Assembly (NCBI GenBank): GCA_017413085.1 | Contig: JAFPVC010000060.1 | Location: forward strand, 62,001-126,000 | Length of the DNA stretch: 64,000 bases | From: Prevotella sp. | Lineage (GTDB): Bacteria > Bacteroidota > Bacteroidia > Bacteroidales > Bacteroidaceae | Reading direction: 5' to 3' | Shown: in pieces, positions 8,516 to 16,317 of the stretch | How the letters are laid out: every line of letters begins with the position of its first letter | Position numbering within the stretch: position 1 is the first letter of the stretch | Program-made: the position numbers and the translations under genes | The notes under the pieces: generated by a model | What the model was told of the DNA's origin: nothing | The model's input: the letters and a program-made list of their open reading frames with translations, nothing else | The model's database searches: none

Positions 8516-8608
8516 ATGAGTGAGTGGAAAGAAAATAAATTCATCCGTCGCATTGGCTCTGACAAAACAGGTCATTGTGAAGTTATTAGAAAGGAGGAAG
8601 AGGTATGA
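8516..8608 (+). CDS. 30-codon ORF resembling the start of an HsdS subunit (remnant or leader peptide)
   Basis: ATG at 8516 opens MSEWKENKFIRRIGSDKTG and ends in a TGA that overlaps the next gene's ATG (ATGA at 8605-8608). Its opening resembles the HsdS start at 10022 (MEWKEYKFSNIGKIVTGKTP). It could be the decayed front of an earlier hsdS, or a short leader that couples translation to the nuclease gene, since its last codons carry the strong AAAGGAGG ribosome-binding site. Whether the peptide is made or matters is unknown. Confidence 0.45.
   Translation: MSEWKENKFIRRIGSDKTGHCEVIRKEEEV
8586..8598 (+). promoter_or_regulatory. Strong Shine-Dalgarno site for the DUF1016 gene
   Basis: TTAGAAAGGAGGA ends 6 bases before ATG 8605. 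The identical 13 bases recur at 9734-9746 before the next gene. Most other starts in this window lack such a site. Confidence 0.7.
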
Positions 8609-9756
8609 GCAATGCAAAGAATGAAATCGTAACGCTAGAAAACAGAGCCGAGCAATTAGCCTCGAAGATTGAAGTGTTAGTTTCCGAAGCGCGTAAGAAG
8701 GTGGCTTCTGTTGCTAATACAGCACAGGTATATACATACTATGAGATTGGCCGTTACATCATCGAAGATGAGCAAGGCGGCAAGGTACGTGCAGAATATG
8801 GCAAGGGCGTACTGAAACGTGTTTCTGAACGACTTACTGAGCGATTAGGCAAAGGTTGGTCGGAAGAGAATCTGCGCCTGATGAGGAAGTTTTATACCCT
8901 TTATTCCCATAGGCAATCACCGATTAACAAAATCCAAACCAGTGGTTTGGAAATTCAATCCCCAAAAATCCAAACCAGTGGTTCGGAAATCTCTCAATCA
9001 GCTGATAATCGTAACCATGGGGTACGAAATTATCAATTCGTTCTTCCTTGGGCCCATTATCTGATACTTACGCATGTTTCTGATCCCGACGCTCGTAGTT
9101 TCTATGAGATAGAAGCATTCAAACAGCAATGGAGCAAACGCCAACTGCAACGGCAAATAGGCAGCGGGCTCTATGAACGTCTGGCGCTTAGTCGTGATAA
9201 AGACGAAGTGATGCGACTGGCTACGGAAGGACAAGTAGTTGAAAAACCATCAGACATACTCAAAGATCCTGTCGTTCTGGAGTTCATTGGGTTGAAACCG
9301 GATGCATCCTATAGCGAGAGTGACCTTGAAAGTGCCATTATCAGTCGCCTACAAGAGTTTCTCCTCGAAATGGGTAAGGGGTTCCTTTTTGAGGCAAGAC
9401 AGAAGCGCTTCACTTTTGAGGAACGACATTTCTATGTCGACCTTGTGCTCTACAACCGACTATTGCAATGTTATGTGCTTGTTGACCTGAAAATGGACGA
9501 CCTTACTCACCAAGACCTCGGTCAGATGCAGATGTACGTCAACTACTACGACCGCTTCGTAAAAGCAGATTTTGAGAAACCAACCATAGGAATACTTCTT
9601 TGCGAAAGAAAGAACGATGCTCTCGTGGAACTTACTCTGCCACAAGATGCCAATATATATGCCCAACAATATGCCCTCTGTCTGCCCGACAAGGAGGTGT
9701 TGCGTGGCAAACTTATCGAATGGCTAGAAGAGTTTAGAAAGGAGGATAGGCTATAA
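8605..9756 (+). CDS. DUF1016 (YhcG-type) PD-(D/E)XK nuclease family protein
   Basis: Protein of 383 residues in two parts. Residues about 15-185 form the helical DUF1016 N-terminal domain (YTYYEIGRYIIEDEQGG, YGKGVLKRVSERL, LPWAHYLILT). Residues about 205-370 form the nuclease-like domain with FEERHFYVDLVLYNRLLQCYVLVDLK, giving Asp and the D-L-K of a PD-(D/E)XK site. Such proteins often sit in type I RM loci; their role is not settled, though nuclease action on DNA is expected from the fold. A 36-base in-frame duplication (8929-8954 and 8965-8990) lies between the domains. The start at 8605 has a strong ribosome-binding site, AAAGGAGG, unusual in this window. The stop overlaps the next ATG by 1 base. 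Confidence 0.9.
   Translation: MSNAKNEIVTLENRAEQLASKIEVLVSEARKKVASVANTAQVYTYYEIGRYIIEDEQGGKVRAEYGKGVLKRVSERLTERLGKGWSEENLRLMRKFYTLYSHRQSPINKIQTSGLEIQSPKIQTSGSEISQSADNRNHGVRNYQFVLPWAHYLILTHVSDPDARSFYEIEAFKQQWSKRQLQRQIGSGLYERLALSRDKDEVMRLATEGQVVEKPSDILKDPVVLEFIGLKPDASYSESDLESAIISRLQEFLLEMGKGFLFEARQKRFTFEERHFYVDLVLYNRLLQCYVLVDLKMDDLTHQDLGQMQMYVNYYDRFVKADFEKPTIGILLCERKNDALVELTLPQDANIYAQQYALCLPDKEVLRGKLIEWLEEFRKEDRL
8929..8990 (+). repeat. 26-bp direct repeat (36-bp period) inside the DUF1016 gene
   Basis: Two copies (8929-8954 and 8965-8990, one mismatch) encode IQTSG(L/S)EI twice. The first copy contains the near-palindrome CCAAACC-AGT-GGTTTGG. The period is 12 codons, so copy-number change would keep the frame and alter linker length. 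Confidence 0.8.
9734..9746 (+). promoter_or_regulatory. Strong Shine-Dalgarno site for the 86-residue membrane protein
   Basis: TTAGAAAGGAGGA lies inside the end of the DUF1016 gene, 9 bases before ATG 9756. It is the same 13-mer as at 8586-8598. Confidence 0.7.
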
Positions 9757-10016
9757 TGGAGTGGATAAGTGAAAATAAGGATATGCTTACACTTGTAGCA
9801 GCAATTGCTTCTGGGGTTGCAGCCATAGCGGCTGTGATTGCCCTTGTTATCCCTTTTATAATACGTAAGTTGGATAAGAAGGAGAAAAGACAAGAACTTC
9901 TTGAAGAATACGATATAAGGAAAAGCATGGATATTTTCCCTATGAGTCACGAAGAAAGGGAATTCTATACACAGCGAGAAATCCTGAAAAATAAATTAAA
10001 GAAAATAAAGAAGTAG
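9756..10016 (+). CDS. Small single-span membrane protein of unknown function
   Basis: Protein of 86 residues. One membrane segment (about residues 11-36, LTLVAAIASGVAAIAAVIALVIPFII) is followed by a strongly charged cytoplasmic tail (RKLDKKEKRQELLEEYDIRK and a Lys-rich end). The positive-inside rule suggests that the C-terminus is in the cytoplasm. It overlaps the DUF1016 stop by 1 base and ends 5 bases before hsdS, so it is part of the RM operon. I recognise no family. It might anchor a partner at the membrane, but that is speculation. Confidence 0.7.
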   Translation: MEWISENKDMLTLVAAIASGVAAIAAVIALVIPFIIRKLDKKEKRQELLEEYDIRKSMDIFPMSHEEREFYTQREILKNKLKKIKK

Positions 10017-10021
10017 AGGCT

Positions 10022-11230
10022 ATGGAGTGGAAAGAATATAAGTTTTCTAACATTGGAAAGATCGTTACAGGAAAGACCCCGCGTACTGCAATCTCCGACA
10101 ACTATGGTGGGAAAATCCCTTTTCTTTCACCTTCTGATGATATGCAAACCAAGTATGTTCCAATTACCGCAAGATGTTTGACAGAAAAGGGTTTGTCTGA
10201 AGTTAAGAATTGTCTCATCCCATCAAATTCTATTTGTGTCAGTTGTATTGGTTCAGATATGGGGAAATCTGTAATTACCAAAGAGCCAATCGTCACTAAT
10301 CAGCAAATTAATTCAATAATACCATCAAATGAATTTGATTCGAATTTCATTTACTATGTTATGCAAAGTAAAAGAAAGGAGATTCGCTTCATGGGTGGTA
10401 ACGGAACTGCTGTGCCTATCTTGAACAAAACTGCATTTTCTAATTTGACATTTTTTGCACCATCCCTTTTTGACCAGCGCCGTATCGCTTCCATCCTTTC
10501 CTCCCTCGATGACAAAATAGCGATTAACCGTCGTATTTGTGAGAACTTAGAGGCTCAGGCTCAGGCTTTATTTAAGCATTGGTTCATAGACTTCGCCCCA
10601 TTCAAAAACGGAAAATTCGTAGAGTCAGAACTCGGAATGATTCCTGAAGGATGGAGAGTGGGAAGGTTGGGGGAACTTGGAGAGGTTGTAGGGGGAGCAA
10701 CACCTTCTAAAGCTAATGATTCATATTATACTCAAAAAGGAATAGCTTGGCTTACTCCAAAAGATTTGTCTAACAAATTAATGAAATTCACCTCTCGTGG
10801 AGAAATTGATATAACACAAGAAGGATATGATAGTTGCAGCGCGAAGCTAATGCCAAAAGGAAGTGTCTTGTTTAGCTCAAGAGCACCTATTGGATACTTA
10901 ACTATAGCTAAGAATGAAATTTGTACCAATCAAGGTTTTAAATCAGTTGTTCCTAAATATGCAGGCACTGCCTACATATATTATTTACTTAAAAACAATA
11001 CAAAGAGGATAGAAAGCATGGCTTCTGGTACTACATTTAAGGAGGCTTCAGGTTCATTAATGAAATCTTTAAGTGTAGTTGTTCCTCCCAAAAGAATAAT
11101 AGATGAGTACGAGGCATCTGTTGCTGAAATGTTTAATGAGCAAGAAGTGATAGAACAAGAATCCTCTCGTCTCTCCGCCCTTCGTGACACTCTTCTTCCG
11201 AAACTGATGTCGAGGGAGATAAAAGTATAA
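10022..11230 (+). CDS. hsdS: Type I restriction-modification system, specificity subunit S
   Basis: DNA-recognition subunit with two target-recognition domains in 402 residues. TRD1 covers about 1-150 (opens MEWKEYKFSNIGKIVTGKTP). The central conserved helix is about 155-200 (FDQRRIASILSSLDDKIAINRRICENLEAQ). TRD2 is about 213-355 (PEGWRVGRLGELGEVVGGATPSK). The distal conserved helix is about 360-402, ending LLPKLMSREIKV. Each half recognises one part of a bipartite site; the site itself cannot be read from the sequence. The gene looks richer in A and T than hsdM and hsdR, as is usual for exchanged specificity genes. No second hsdS or inverted copy is visible. Confidence 0.95.
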   Translation: MEWKEYKFSNIGKIVTGKTPRTAISDNYGGKIPFLSPSDDMQTKYVPITARCLTEKGLSEVKNCLIPSNSICVSCIGSDMGKSVITKEPIVTNQQINSIIPSNEFDSNFIYYVMQSKRKEIRFMGGNGTAVPILNKTAFSNLTFFAPSLFDQRRIASILSSLDDKIAINRRICENLEAQAQALFKHWFIDFAPFKNGKFVESELGMIPEGWRVGRLGELGEVVGGATPSKANDSYYTQKGIAWLTPKDLSNKLMKFTSRGEIDITQEGYDSCSAKLMPKGSVLFSSRAPIGYLTIAKNEICTNQGFKSVVPKYAGTAYIYYLLKNNTKRIESMASGTTFKEASGSLMKSLSVVVPPKRIIDEYEASVAEMFNEQEVIEQESSRLSALRDTLLPKLMSREIKV

Positions 11231-11234
11231 TAAT

Positions 11235-12005
11235 ATGCCTGATTCAAAGAATATCAACCTGAAGCGATATGATGACGGTACGCCGAGCATCATGCGGAAA
11301 ACGACGGTATATACCAAACTGCACTTCTACCGTAAGAGTGATGTGCTGGTGCAGTTGACTAAGGCATTCTGCGAGCGCTTCCTGCCCAAGTATGGCGACC
11401 GCACCGTTGACCAAATGGTGCAGGCTGCCCGCAGCGTAAAGCAGAACATAGCCGAGGGTCTCACCGACGGACAGACCTCGTTTGAGACGGAGATAAAACT
11501 GCTGGGCATAGCCAAAGGCAGCAACCAGGAATTGCTGGAAGACTATCACGACTATCTGAAGCAACATAGGCTGAACGACTGGTCGAAGGCAGAACAGTTG
11601 CGCCAGCGCTATGACAAGCTGTTAGCATATTGCCGCACACACAACGACCTGGCAGATTATGAGCGCTTCTTCTTCCAATGGACCGACGAGGAGATGGCAA
11701 ACACCGCCATCAGCCTCTGTCACATGGTTGACAAGGCTATGTCAACCTTCATGGAGAAGCGCGACCGCGAATTTGTGGAAGAGGGCGGCGTGCGTGAACG
11801 CATGACGGCCGCCCGCCTCGACATGCGAGGTACGCAGAAGCAAATCATAGCCAGGCAAGAGCAAGAGATAACCGCCCTAAAAGCCCGCATCGCCTCGCTT
11901 GAACGCGAGATAGCAGTACTGAGAGGGGGAGGGGCTGGAGATTCTGGAGGTTCTGGAGGTTCTAGAGATTCTAGAGGTTCTAGAGAAATAGAAAATAAAC
12001 AATAA
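11235..12005 (+). CDS. Four-helix-bundle 'suffix' domain protein, copy 2 (RM accessory)
   Basis: Protein of 256 residues, paralog of the product of 7734-8513. Shared blocks include RTVDQMVQAARSxKQNIAEG, SxETEIKLxxIAK, ELLxDYxDYL and FVxEGGxRERM. Residues about 45-190 are the helical bundle. Residues about 200-238 form a coiled coil (QIIARQEQEITALKARIASLER). The last residues are a Gly-Ser-Asp-Arg tail made by a 9-base tandem repeat (11940-11984). It starts 4 bases after hsdS and ends 6 bases before hsdR, so it belongs to the operon. Two diverged copies flanking the specificity module could act together, for example as a heteromer with HsdS or HsdR; this is inference. Confidence 0.8.
   Translation: MPDSKNINLKRYDDGTPSIMRKTTVYTKLHFYRKSDVLVQLTKAFCERFLPKYGDRTVDQMVQAARSVKQNIAEGLTDGQTSFETEIKLLGIAKGSNQELLEDYHDYLKQHRLNDWSKAEQLRQRYDKLLAYCRTHNDLADYERFFFQWTDEEMANTAISLCHMVDKAMSTFMEKRDREFVEEGGVRERMTAARLDMRGTQKQIIARQEQEITALKARIASLEREIAVLRGGGAGDSGGSGGSRDSRGSREIENKQ
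11940..11984 (+). repeat. 9-nt in-frame tandem repeat
   Basis: Five units such as GATTCTGGA, GGTTCTGGA, GGTTCTAGA, GATTCTAGA, GGTTCTAGA encode the Gly/Ser/Asp/Arg tail. Unit changes would not shift the frame. Confidence 0.85.
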
Positions 12006-12011
12006 TTAGCT

Positions 12012-15000
12012 ATGGCAACAGACATTTTTTCTGAAAACACTTACGAGCAGGCATTGATGGCCCTGTTTCAGGAGTTGGGATATAACAAAAAGTATGGTCC
12101 CGACATTGAGCGTGACTACAGCAACCCTGTGCTGGACGATGTGTTGCAGGAGGCACTGCAACGCATTAACCCTGCATTGCCCCTTGTTGCCATAGACGAT
12201 GCAGTGAAGAAACTGCACCAGATAGAAGGCGCATCGCTGTATGAGTGTAACTTCAAGTTCACGCAGATGCTGCAGTATGGCATAGAGGTGACATTCAGCG
12301 GCACTGCATACCCCGATGCCAGCGAAGAAGACACTGGCATGGCACACGAGGACCTTGCATATTACGGCAGGGACAACGAGCGCATAGAGACACAGCAGGG
12401 ACAGAAGACAAGGATAGTAAGGCTGATAGACTTTGACAATCCGGGGAATAACGACTTCATGGTGGTTAACCAATATACGGTGCAGGAGATTGACACCAAG
12501 CGCCCCGACATGGTGGTGTTCGTGAACGGACTGCCGCTGGTGGTAATAGAACTGAAATCGCCCAGCAGGGAAGATACCGATGCCAGCGAGGCATACCTGC
12601 AGCTGAGGAACTACCAGAAATACATCCCCTCCTTATTTATATATAACGCCTTCAACGTGATGAGCGACATGGCGCTGACGAAGATAGGCACGGTGACAGC
12701 CAAGGAAGACCGCTATATGGAGTGGAAACAGCCTACGGGCGAGGTGGCAGACTATGACACAGCCTTCAAGTCGGTGTTTACGCCGGAAACATTGCTCAAC
12801 CTGCTGAAGAACTATATGCTCTTTGACGTGCGAGAAGGCGGCTACGCCAAGATACTGGCAGGCTACCACCAGTATTACGCCGTGGAGAAAGCCGCCGTGA
12901 GGACGGAAGAAGCCGTAAAGGGCGACGGCAAGATAGGCGTGTTCTGGCATACGCAAGGCTCAGGCAAGAGCCTCTCGATGGTGTTCCTGGCACATCACCC
13001 CAAGGTGCAGCAGATGAACCCCACCATAGTGGTGATAACAGACCGCAACGACCTTGACGAACAGCTGTACGGGCAGTTCTCACGCACCGTTGACTTCCTG
13101 CGCCAGCGCGCAGTGCAGTGTACCAGCAGAAACACCGAAGGCGACGATACCTCGCTGAAGACATTGCTCAAGAACCGCAATTCAGGCGGCATCATCTTTA
13201 CCACCATGCAGAAGTTTGACGACTGGGACGGTGCGCTGTCAGAGCGACAGAACATCATAGTGATGACCGATGAGGCCCACCGTGGGCAGTATGGCATGGA
13301 AGAGAAGATAGACACCGAAGGCAACGTGCATATAGGTGCGGCGCGCAAGATACGCAACTCGCTGCCCCATGCCTCATACATAGGCTTCACAGGTACGCCG
13401 ATATCAGACAAGGACAGGGACACCCGCGAGGTGTTTGGCGACGACATCGACGTATATGACATGACCCAGGCGGTGAATGACGGTGCTACGCGCCCGGTGT
13501 ATTACGAAAGCCGCGTGATAAAGCTGAAGCTCGATGACGAGATACTCGCCAAGATAGACGCCGAGTATGACAAACTGAGAGACGAAGGAGCGTCGGAGAC
13601 AGACCTTGAGGAAAACAAGAAAGAGATGTCGCACATGGATGCCCTGCTGGGCAACGACGTGACCGTCAACGACCTCGTGACAGACATCATAGACCACTAT
13701 GAGAAAAACCGCCAGTACGTATGCTGCGGCAAGGCGATGATAGTGGCATACTCCCGTCCGATAGCCATGAAGATATACCGCCGCATACTTGAACTGCGCC
13801 CCGACTGGACAGAGAAGGTGAAGGTGGTGATGACCAGCGGCAACCAAGACCCGGAGGAGTGGGCAGACATCATAGGCGGCAAGGCATACAAGAAAGAGCT
13901 TGCCAAGAAATTCAAGGATGAGGACGACCCGATGAAGATAGCCATCGTGGTGGATATGTGGCTTACGGGCTTTGACGTGCCGTCGCTTGCCACGATGTAT
14001 GTATATAAGCCGATGAAGGAACACAACCTGATGCAAGCCATTGCCAGGGTGAACAGAGTGTTCCCGGAGAAGGCAGGCGGACTGATAGTGGACTATGTGG
14101 GCATAGCCTCGGCGCTGAAAGACGCCATGAAACGCTATACCAAGCGCGACCGCGACAACTATGGCAACAACGACATCAAGGAAAAGGCATACTCGGAGTT
14201 TACGGAGCAACTGGAGATATGCCGTGACCTTTTCCATGGCTATGACTACAGCGCGTTTCACTATGGTGTGCCGGAAGAGCGCGCCATGCTGATAAAAGGC
14301 GGTGTGAACTTTATGATAGCTCCGGGAAAGGCAGATGACTGCAAGGCATTCATAAAGAGTGCCTCGCTGTTGCGCCAGGCAGTTACTCTCTGCCGCTCGT
14401 TGTTGACAGAGGAAGAACGCTTTGAGGAAAGTTTCATGGAGTCGGTGCGCATCCTTATAATACGACTGCAGAACCCAGGCAAGATATCAAAGAGAGAGAT
14501 AAACAAGCGCATAGTAACCCTCATAGAACAAAGTGTGCAGAGCGACGGCGTGGTAAACCTCTTCGATGAGAAGGCAGAGTTCTCACTCTTCGACGAGAAA
14601 TTCATGGAAGAGGTGAGGAAGATGAAGGAAAAGAACCTTGCCGCCAAACTGCTGGAAGACCTGCTGCGCGGCAGGGTGCGCGCAATGATACGCTCGAACA
14701 TCGTAACCGGCGAGTTGTTCAGTGAGAGATTCAGCAAGACGCTAAACCGCTATGTCAACGGTATGATTACCAACGAAGAGGTGATACAGGAACTCTTGAA
14801 ATTGGCTCAGGAAATGATGACGGCAGAACAGCAGGGCAACGACCTCGGCTTGTCAAACGAAGAAAAAGCCTTCTATGACGCCCTGACACGTCCGCAGGCA
14901 GTGAAAGACTTCTATTCCAATGACCAGTTGGTGGCGATGACGAAAGAGCTGACCGACATGCTCAGAAAAAACCACACCATAGACTGGAATCGCAGGGAGG

Positions 15001-15137
15001 CAGAGCGCGCCAACATGCGCCGACTGGTGAAACGACTGCTGAAACAGTATAAGTATCCGCCAGAGGAAGCAGAAGACGCCATGAACATCGTATTGAAACA
15101 ATGCGAGCAGTGGACAGAGAACCAAGAACAGGAATAG
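12012..15137 (+). CDS. hsdR: Type I restriction-modification system, restriction/translocase subunit R
   Basis: ATP-driven DNA translocase and endonuclease subunit, 1041 residues, normal length. The N-terminal nuclease domain has PDMVVFVNGLPLVVIELK with Asp166, Glu180 and Lys182 as the PD-(D/E)XK residues. The helicase domain has Walker A TQGSGKS (314-320), motif II DEAH (420-423) and the GFTGTPI block. A second RecA-like domain holds VVDMWLTGFDVPSLATMYVYKP and QAIARVNR. The helical C-terminal domain binds the M/S core. It is the last gene of the operon, followed by a bidirectional terminator. All key residues are present, so the enzyme looks active. Confidence 0.97.
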   Translation: MATDIFSENTYEQALMALFQELGYNKKYGPDIERDYSNPVLDDVLQEALQRINPALPLVAIDDAVKKLHQIEGASLYECNFKFTQMLQYGIEVTFSGTAYPDASEEDTGMAHEDLAYYGRDNERIETQQGQKTRIVRLIDFDNPGNNDFMVVNQYTVQEIDTKRPDMVVFVNGLPLVVIELKSPSREDTDASEAYLQLRNYQKYIPSLFIYNAFNVMSDMALTKIGTVTAKEDRYMEWKQPTGEVADYDTAFKSVFTPETLLNLLKNYMLFDVREGGYAKILAGYHQYYAVEKAAVRTEEAVKGDGKIGVFWHTQGSGKSLSMVFLAHHPKVQQMNPTIVVITDRNDLDEQLYGQFSRTVDFLRQRAVQCTSRNTEGDDTSLKTLLKNRNSGGIIFTTMQKFDDWDGALSERQNIIVMTDEAHRGQYGMEEKIDTEGNVHIGAARKIRNSLPHASYIGFTGTPISDKDRDTREVFGDDIDVYDMTQAVNDGATRPVYYESRVIKLKLDDEILAKIDAEYDKLRDEGASETDLEENKKEMSHMDALLGNDVTVNDLVTDIIDHYEKNRQYVCCGKAMIVAYSRPIAMKIYRRILELRPDWTEKVKVVMTSGNQDPEEWADIIGGKAYKKELAKKFKDEDDPMKIAIVVDMWLTGFDVPSLATMYVYKPMKEHNLMQAIARVNRVFPEKAGGLIVDYVGIASALKDAMKRYTKRDRDNYGNNDIKEKAYSEFTEQLEICRDLFHGYDYSAFHYGVPEERAMLIKGGVNFMIAPGKADDCKAFIKSASLLRQAVTLCRSLLTEEERFEESFMESVRILIIRLQNPGKISKREINKRIVTLIEQSVQSDGVVNLFDEKAEFSLFDEKFMEEVRKMKEKNLAAKLLEDLLRGRVRAMIRSNIVTGELFSERFSKTLNRYVNGMITNEEVIQELLKLAQEMMTAEQQGNDLGLSNEEKAFYDALTRPQAVKDFYSNDQLVAMTKELTDMLRKNHTIDWNRREAERANMRRLVKRLLKQYKYPPEEAEDAMNIVLKQCEQWTENQEQE

Positions 15138-15144
15138 GAATAAC

Positions 15145-15182
15145 AAAAAAGGATGTGCCTGTATGAAGGCACATCCTTTTTA
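15145..15182. terminator. Bidirectional intrinsic terminator between hsdR and recA
   Basis: Stem GGATGTGCCT (15151-15160) / AGGCACATCC (15167-15176) with loop GTATGA, flanked by an A-run on the left and a T-run on the right. It serves the two converging genes hsdR and recA. Confidence 0.85.
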
Positions 15183-15204
15183 CTTGTTGGGGAGTGTAAG
15201 GGAA

Positions 15205-16221
15205 TTATTCTTCTCCTGTTCCTTTTATAGCCTCCCTGACCTTTGCTTCCAGTTCTTCGCACAACTCTGGGTTGTCCTTCAGTAACTTCAGTACGGCGTC
15301 GCGGCCCTGCGCAAGGCGAGTCTCACCGTAAGAGAACCATGAGCCAGACTTCTTAACTATGTCGTTATCTACAGCAATGTCAAGAATCTCGCCGACCTTG
15401 GAGATGCCCTCGCCGAACATGATGTCGAACTCGCACTTGCGGAACGGAGGTGCCACTTTGTTCTTTACTATCTTCACCTTGGTGAGTTTGCCGAGCACTT
15501 CTTCACCATCCTTGATGGCAGTGGAAGGACGCACGTCAATGCGGACAGAAGAATAGAACTTCAGAGCGTTACCGCCAGTGGTGGTCTCAGGGTTGCCGAA
15601 CATTACGCCGATTTTCTCGCGCAGCTGGTTGATGAAGATGCAAGCGGTGTTGGTCTTTGATATGGTTGAAGTCATCTTACGGAGAGCCTGTGACATCAGA
15701 CGGGCCTGCAAACCGACCTTGTTGTCGCCCATGTCGCCCTCAATCTCAGCCTTCGGAGTGAGAGCAGCCACAGAGTCAACCACAATGATATCAACCGCAG
15801 CACTTGAGATAAGCTGGTCGGCAATCTGCAATGCCTGTTCGCCGTTGTCGGGCTGCGATATCAGCAGGTTGTCAATATCCACGCCAAGGTTCTTGGCATA
15901 GAAGCTGTCGAAGGCATGCTCAGCATCGATGAAGGCGGCAATGCCACCAAGTTTCTGCGCCTCGGCAATGGCATGCAGGGCAAGAGTAGTCTTACCTGAT
16001 GACTCCGGACCGAATATCTCGATAATCCTGCCGCGCGGATAACCACCAACGCCAAGAGCAAGGTCGAGTCCGAGCGAACCGGTAGGTATCACATCCACCT
16101 TCTCCACGTTCTCGTCACCGAGTTTCATGATGGAACCCTTGCCGAAATCCTTTTCTATCTTTTGCATGGCAGCCTGAAGCGCTTTGAGCTTCGCCGCCTT
16201 TTCGTTTATTTCCTCAGCCAT
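15205..16221 (-). CDS. recA: Recombinase RecA
   Basis: DNA strand-exchange ATPase for homologous recombination and the SOS response, 338 residues. Walker A is GPESSGKTT (71-79). The [11 protein letters not shown] block, the loop-2 region ([30 protein letters not shown]) and the C-terminal helical lobe are all present. The start [32 protein letters not shown] matches the family. It lies 96 bases downstream of the carboxynorspermidine synthase gene on the same strand, across an AT-rich repeat. No SOS-box-like operator was recognised. Confidence 0.98.
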   Translation of the reverse strand: MAEEINEKAAKLKALQAAMQKIEKDFGKGSIMKLGDENVEKVDVIPTGSLGLDLALGVGGYPRGRIIEIFGPESSGKTTLALHAIAEAQKLGGIAAFIDAEHAFDSFYAKNLGVDIDNLLISQPDNGEQALQIADQLISSAAVDIIVVDSVAALTPKAEIEGDMGDNKVGLQARLMSQALRKMTSTISKTNTACIFINQLREKIGVMFGNPETTTGGNALKFYSSVRIDVRPSTAIKDGEEVLGKLTKVKIVKNKVAPPFRKCEFDIMFGEGISKVGEILDIAVDNDIVKKSGSWFSYGETRLAQGRDAVLKLLKDNPELCEELEAKVREAIKGTGEE

Positions 16222-16267
16222 AATATAAAGTTATGAGTTATGTATTATAAATTAAATTACAAATTGA

Positions 16268-16316
16268 AAATTATGCATTATGAATTATGCATTGTGCATT
16301 GTGCATTGTGCATTAA
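16268..16316. repeat. Short tandem repeat (GCATTGT units)
   Basis: ATTATGCATTATGAATTATG is followed by three GCATTGT heptamers and a partial fourth in the gap between the carboxynorspermidine synthase stop and the recA leader. The AT-rich stretch continues to the recA start. It may contain the recA promoter, but no clear -33/-7 pair is seen (best guess TAACTTTA just before the ATG). Confidence 0.6.
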
Positions 16317-16317
16317 A

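Noticed and set aside
8605..11230. Phase-variable hsdS switching by inversion
   Set aside because: Only one hsdS and no inverted hsdS fragment or recombinase gene is seen in the locus.
13404..14261. Minus-strand open frame of 285 codons inside hsdR
   Set aside because: Shadow of the helicase-coding part of hsdR; composition is His/Val-rich as expected for an antisense frame.
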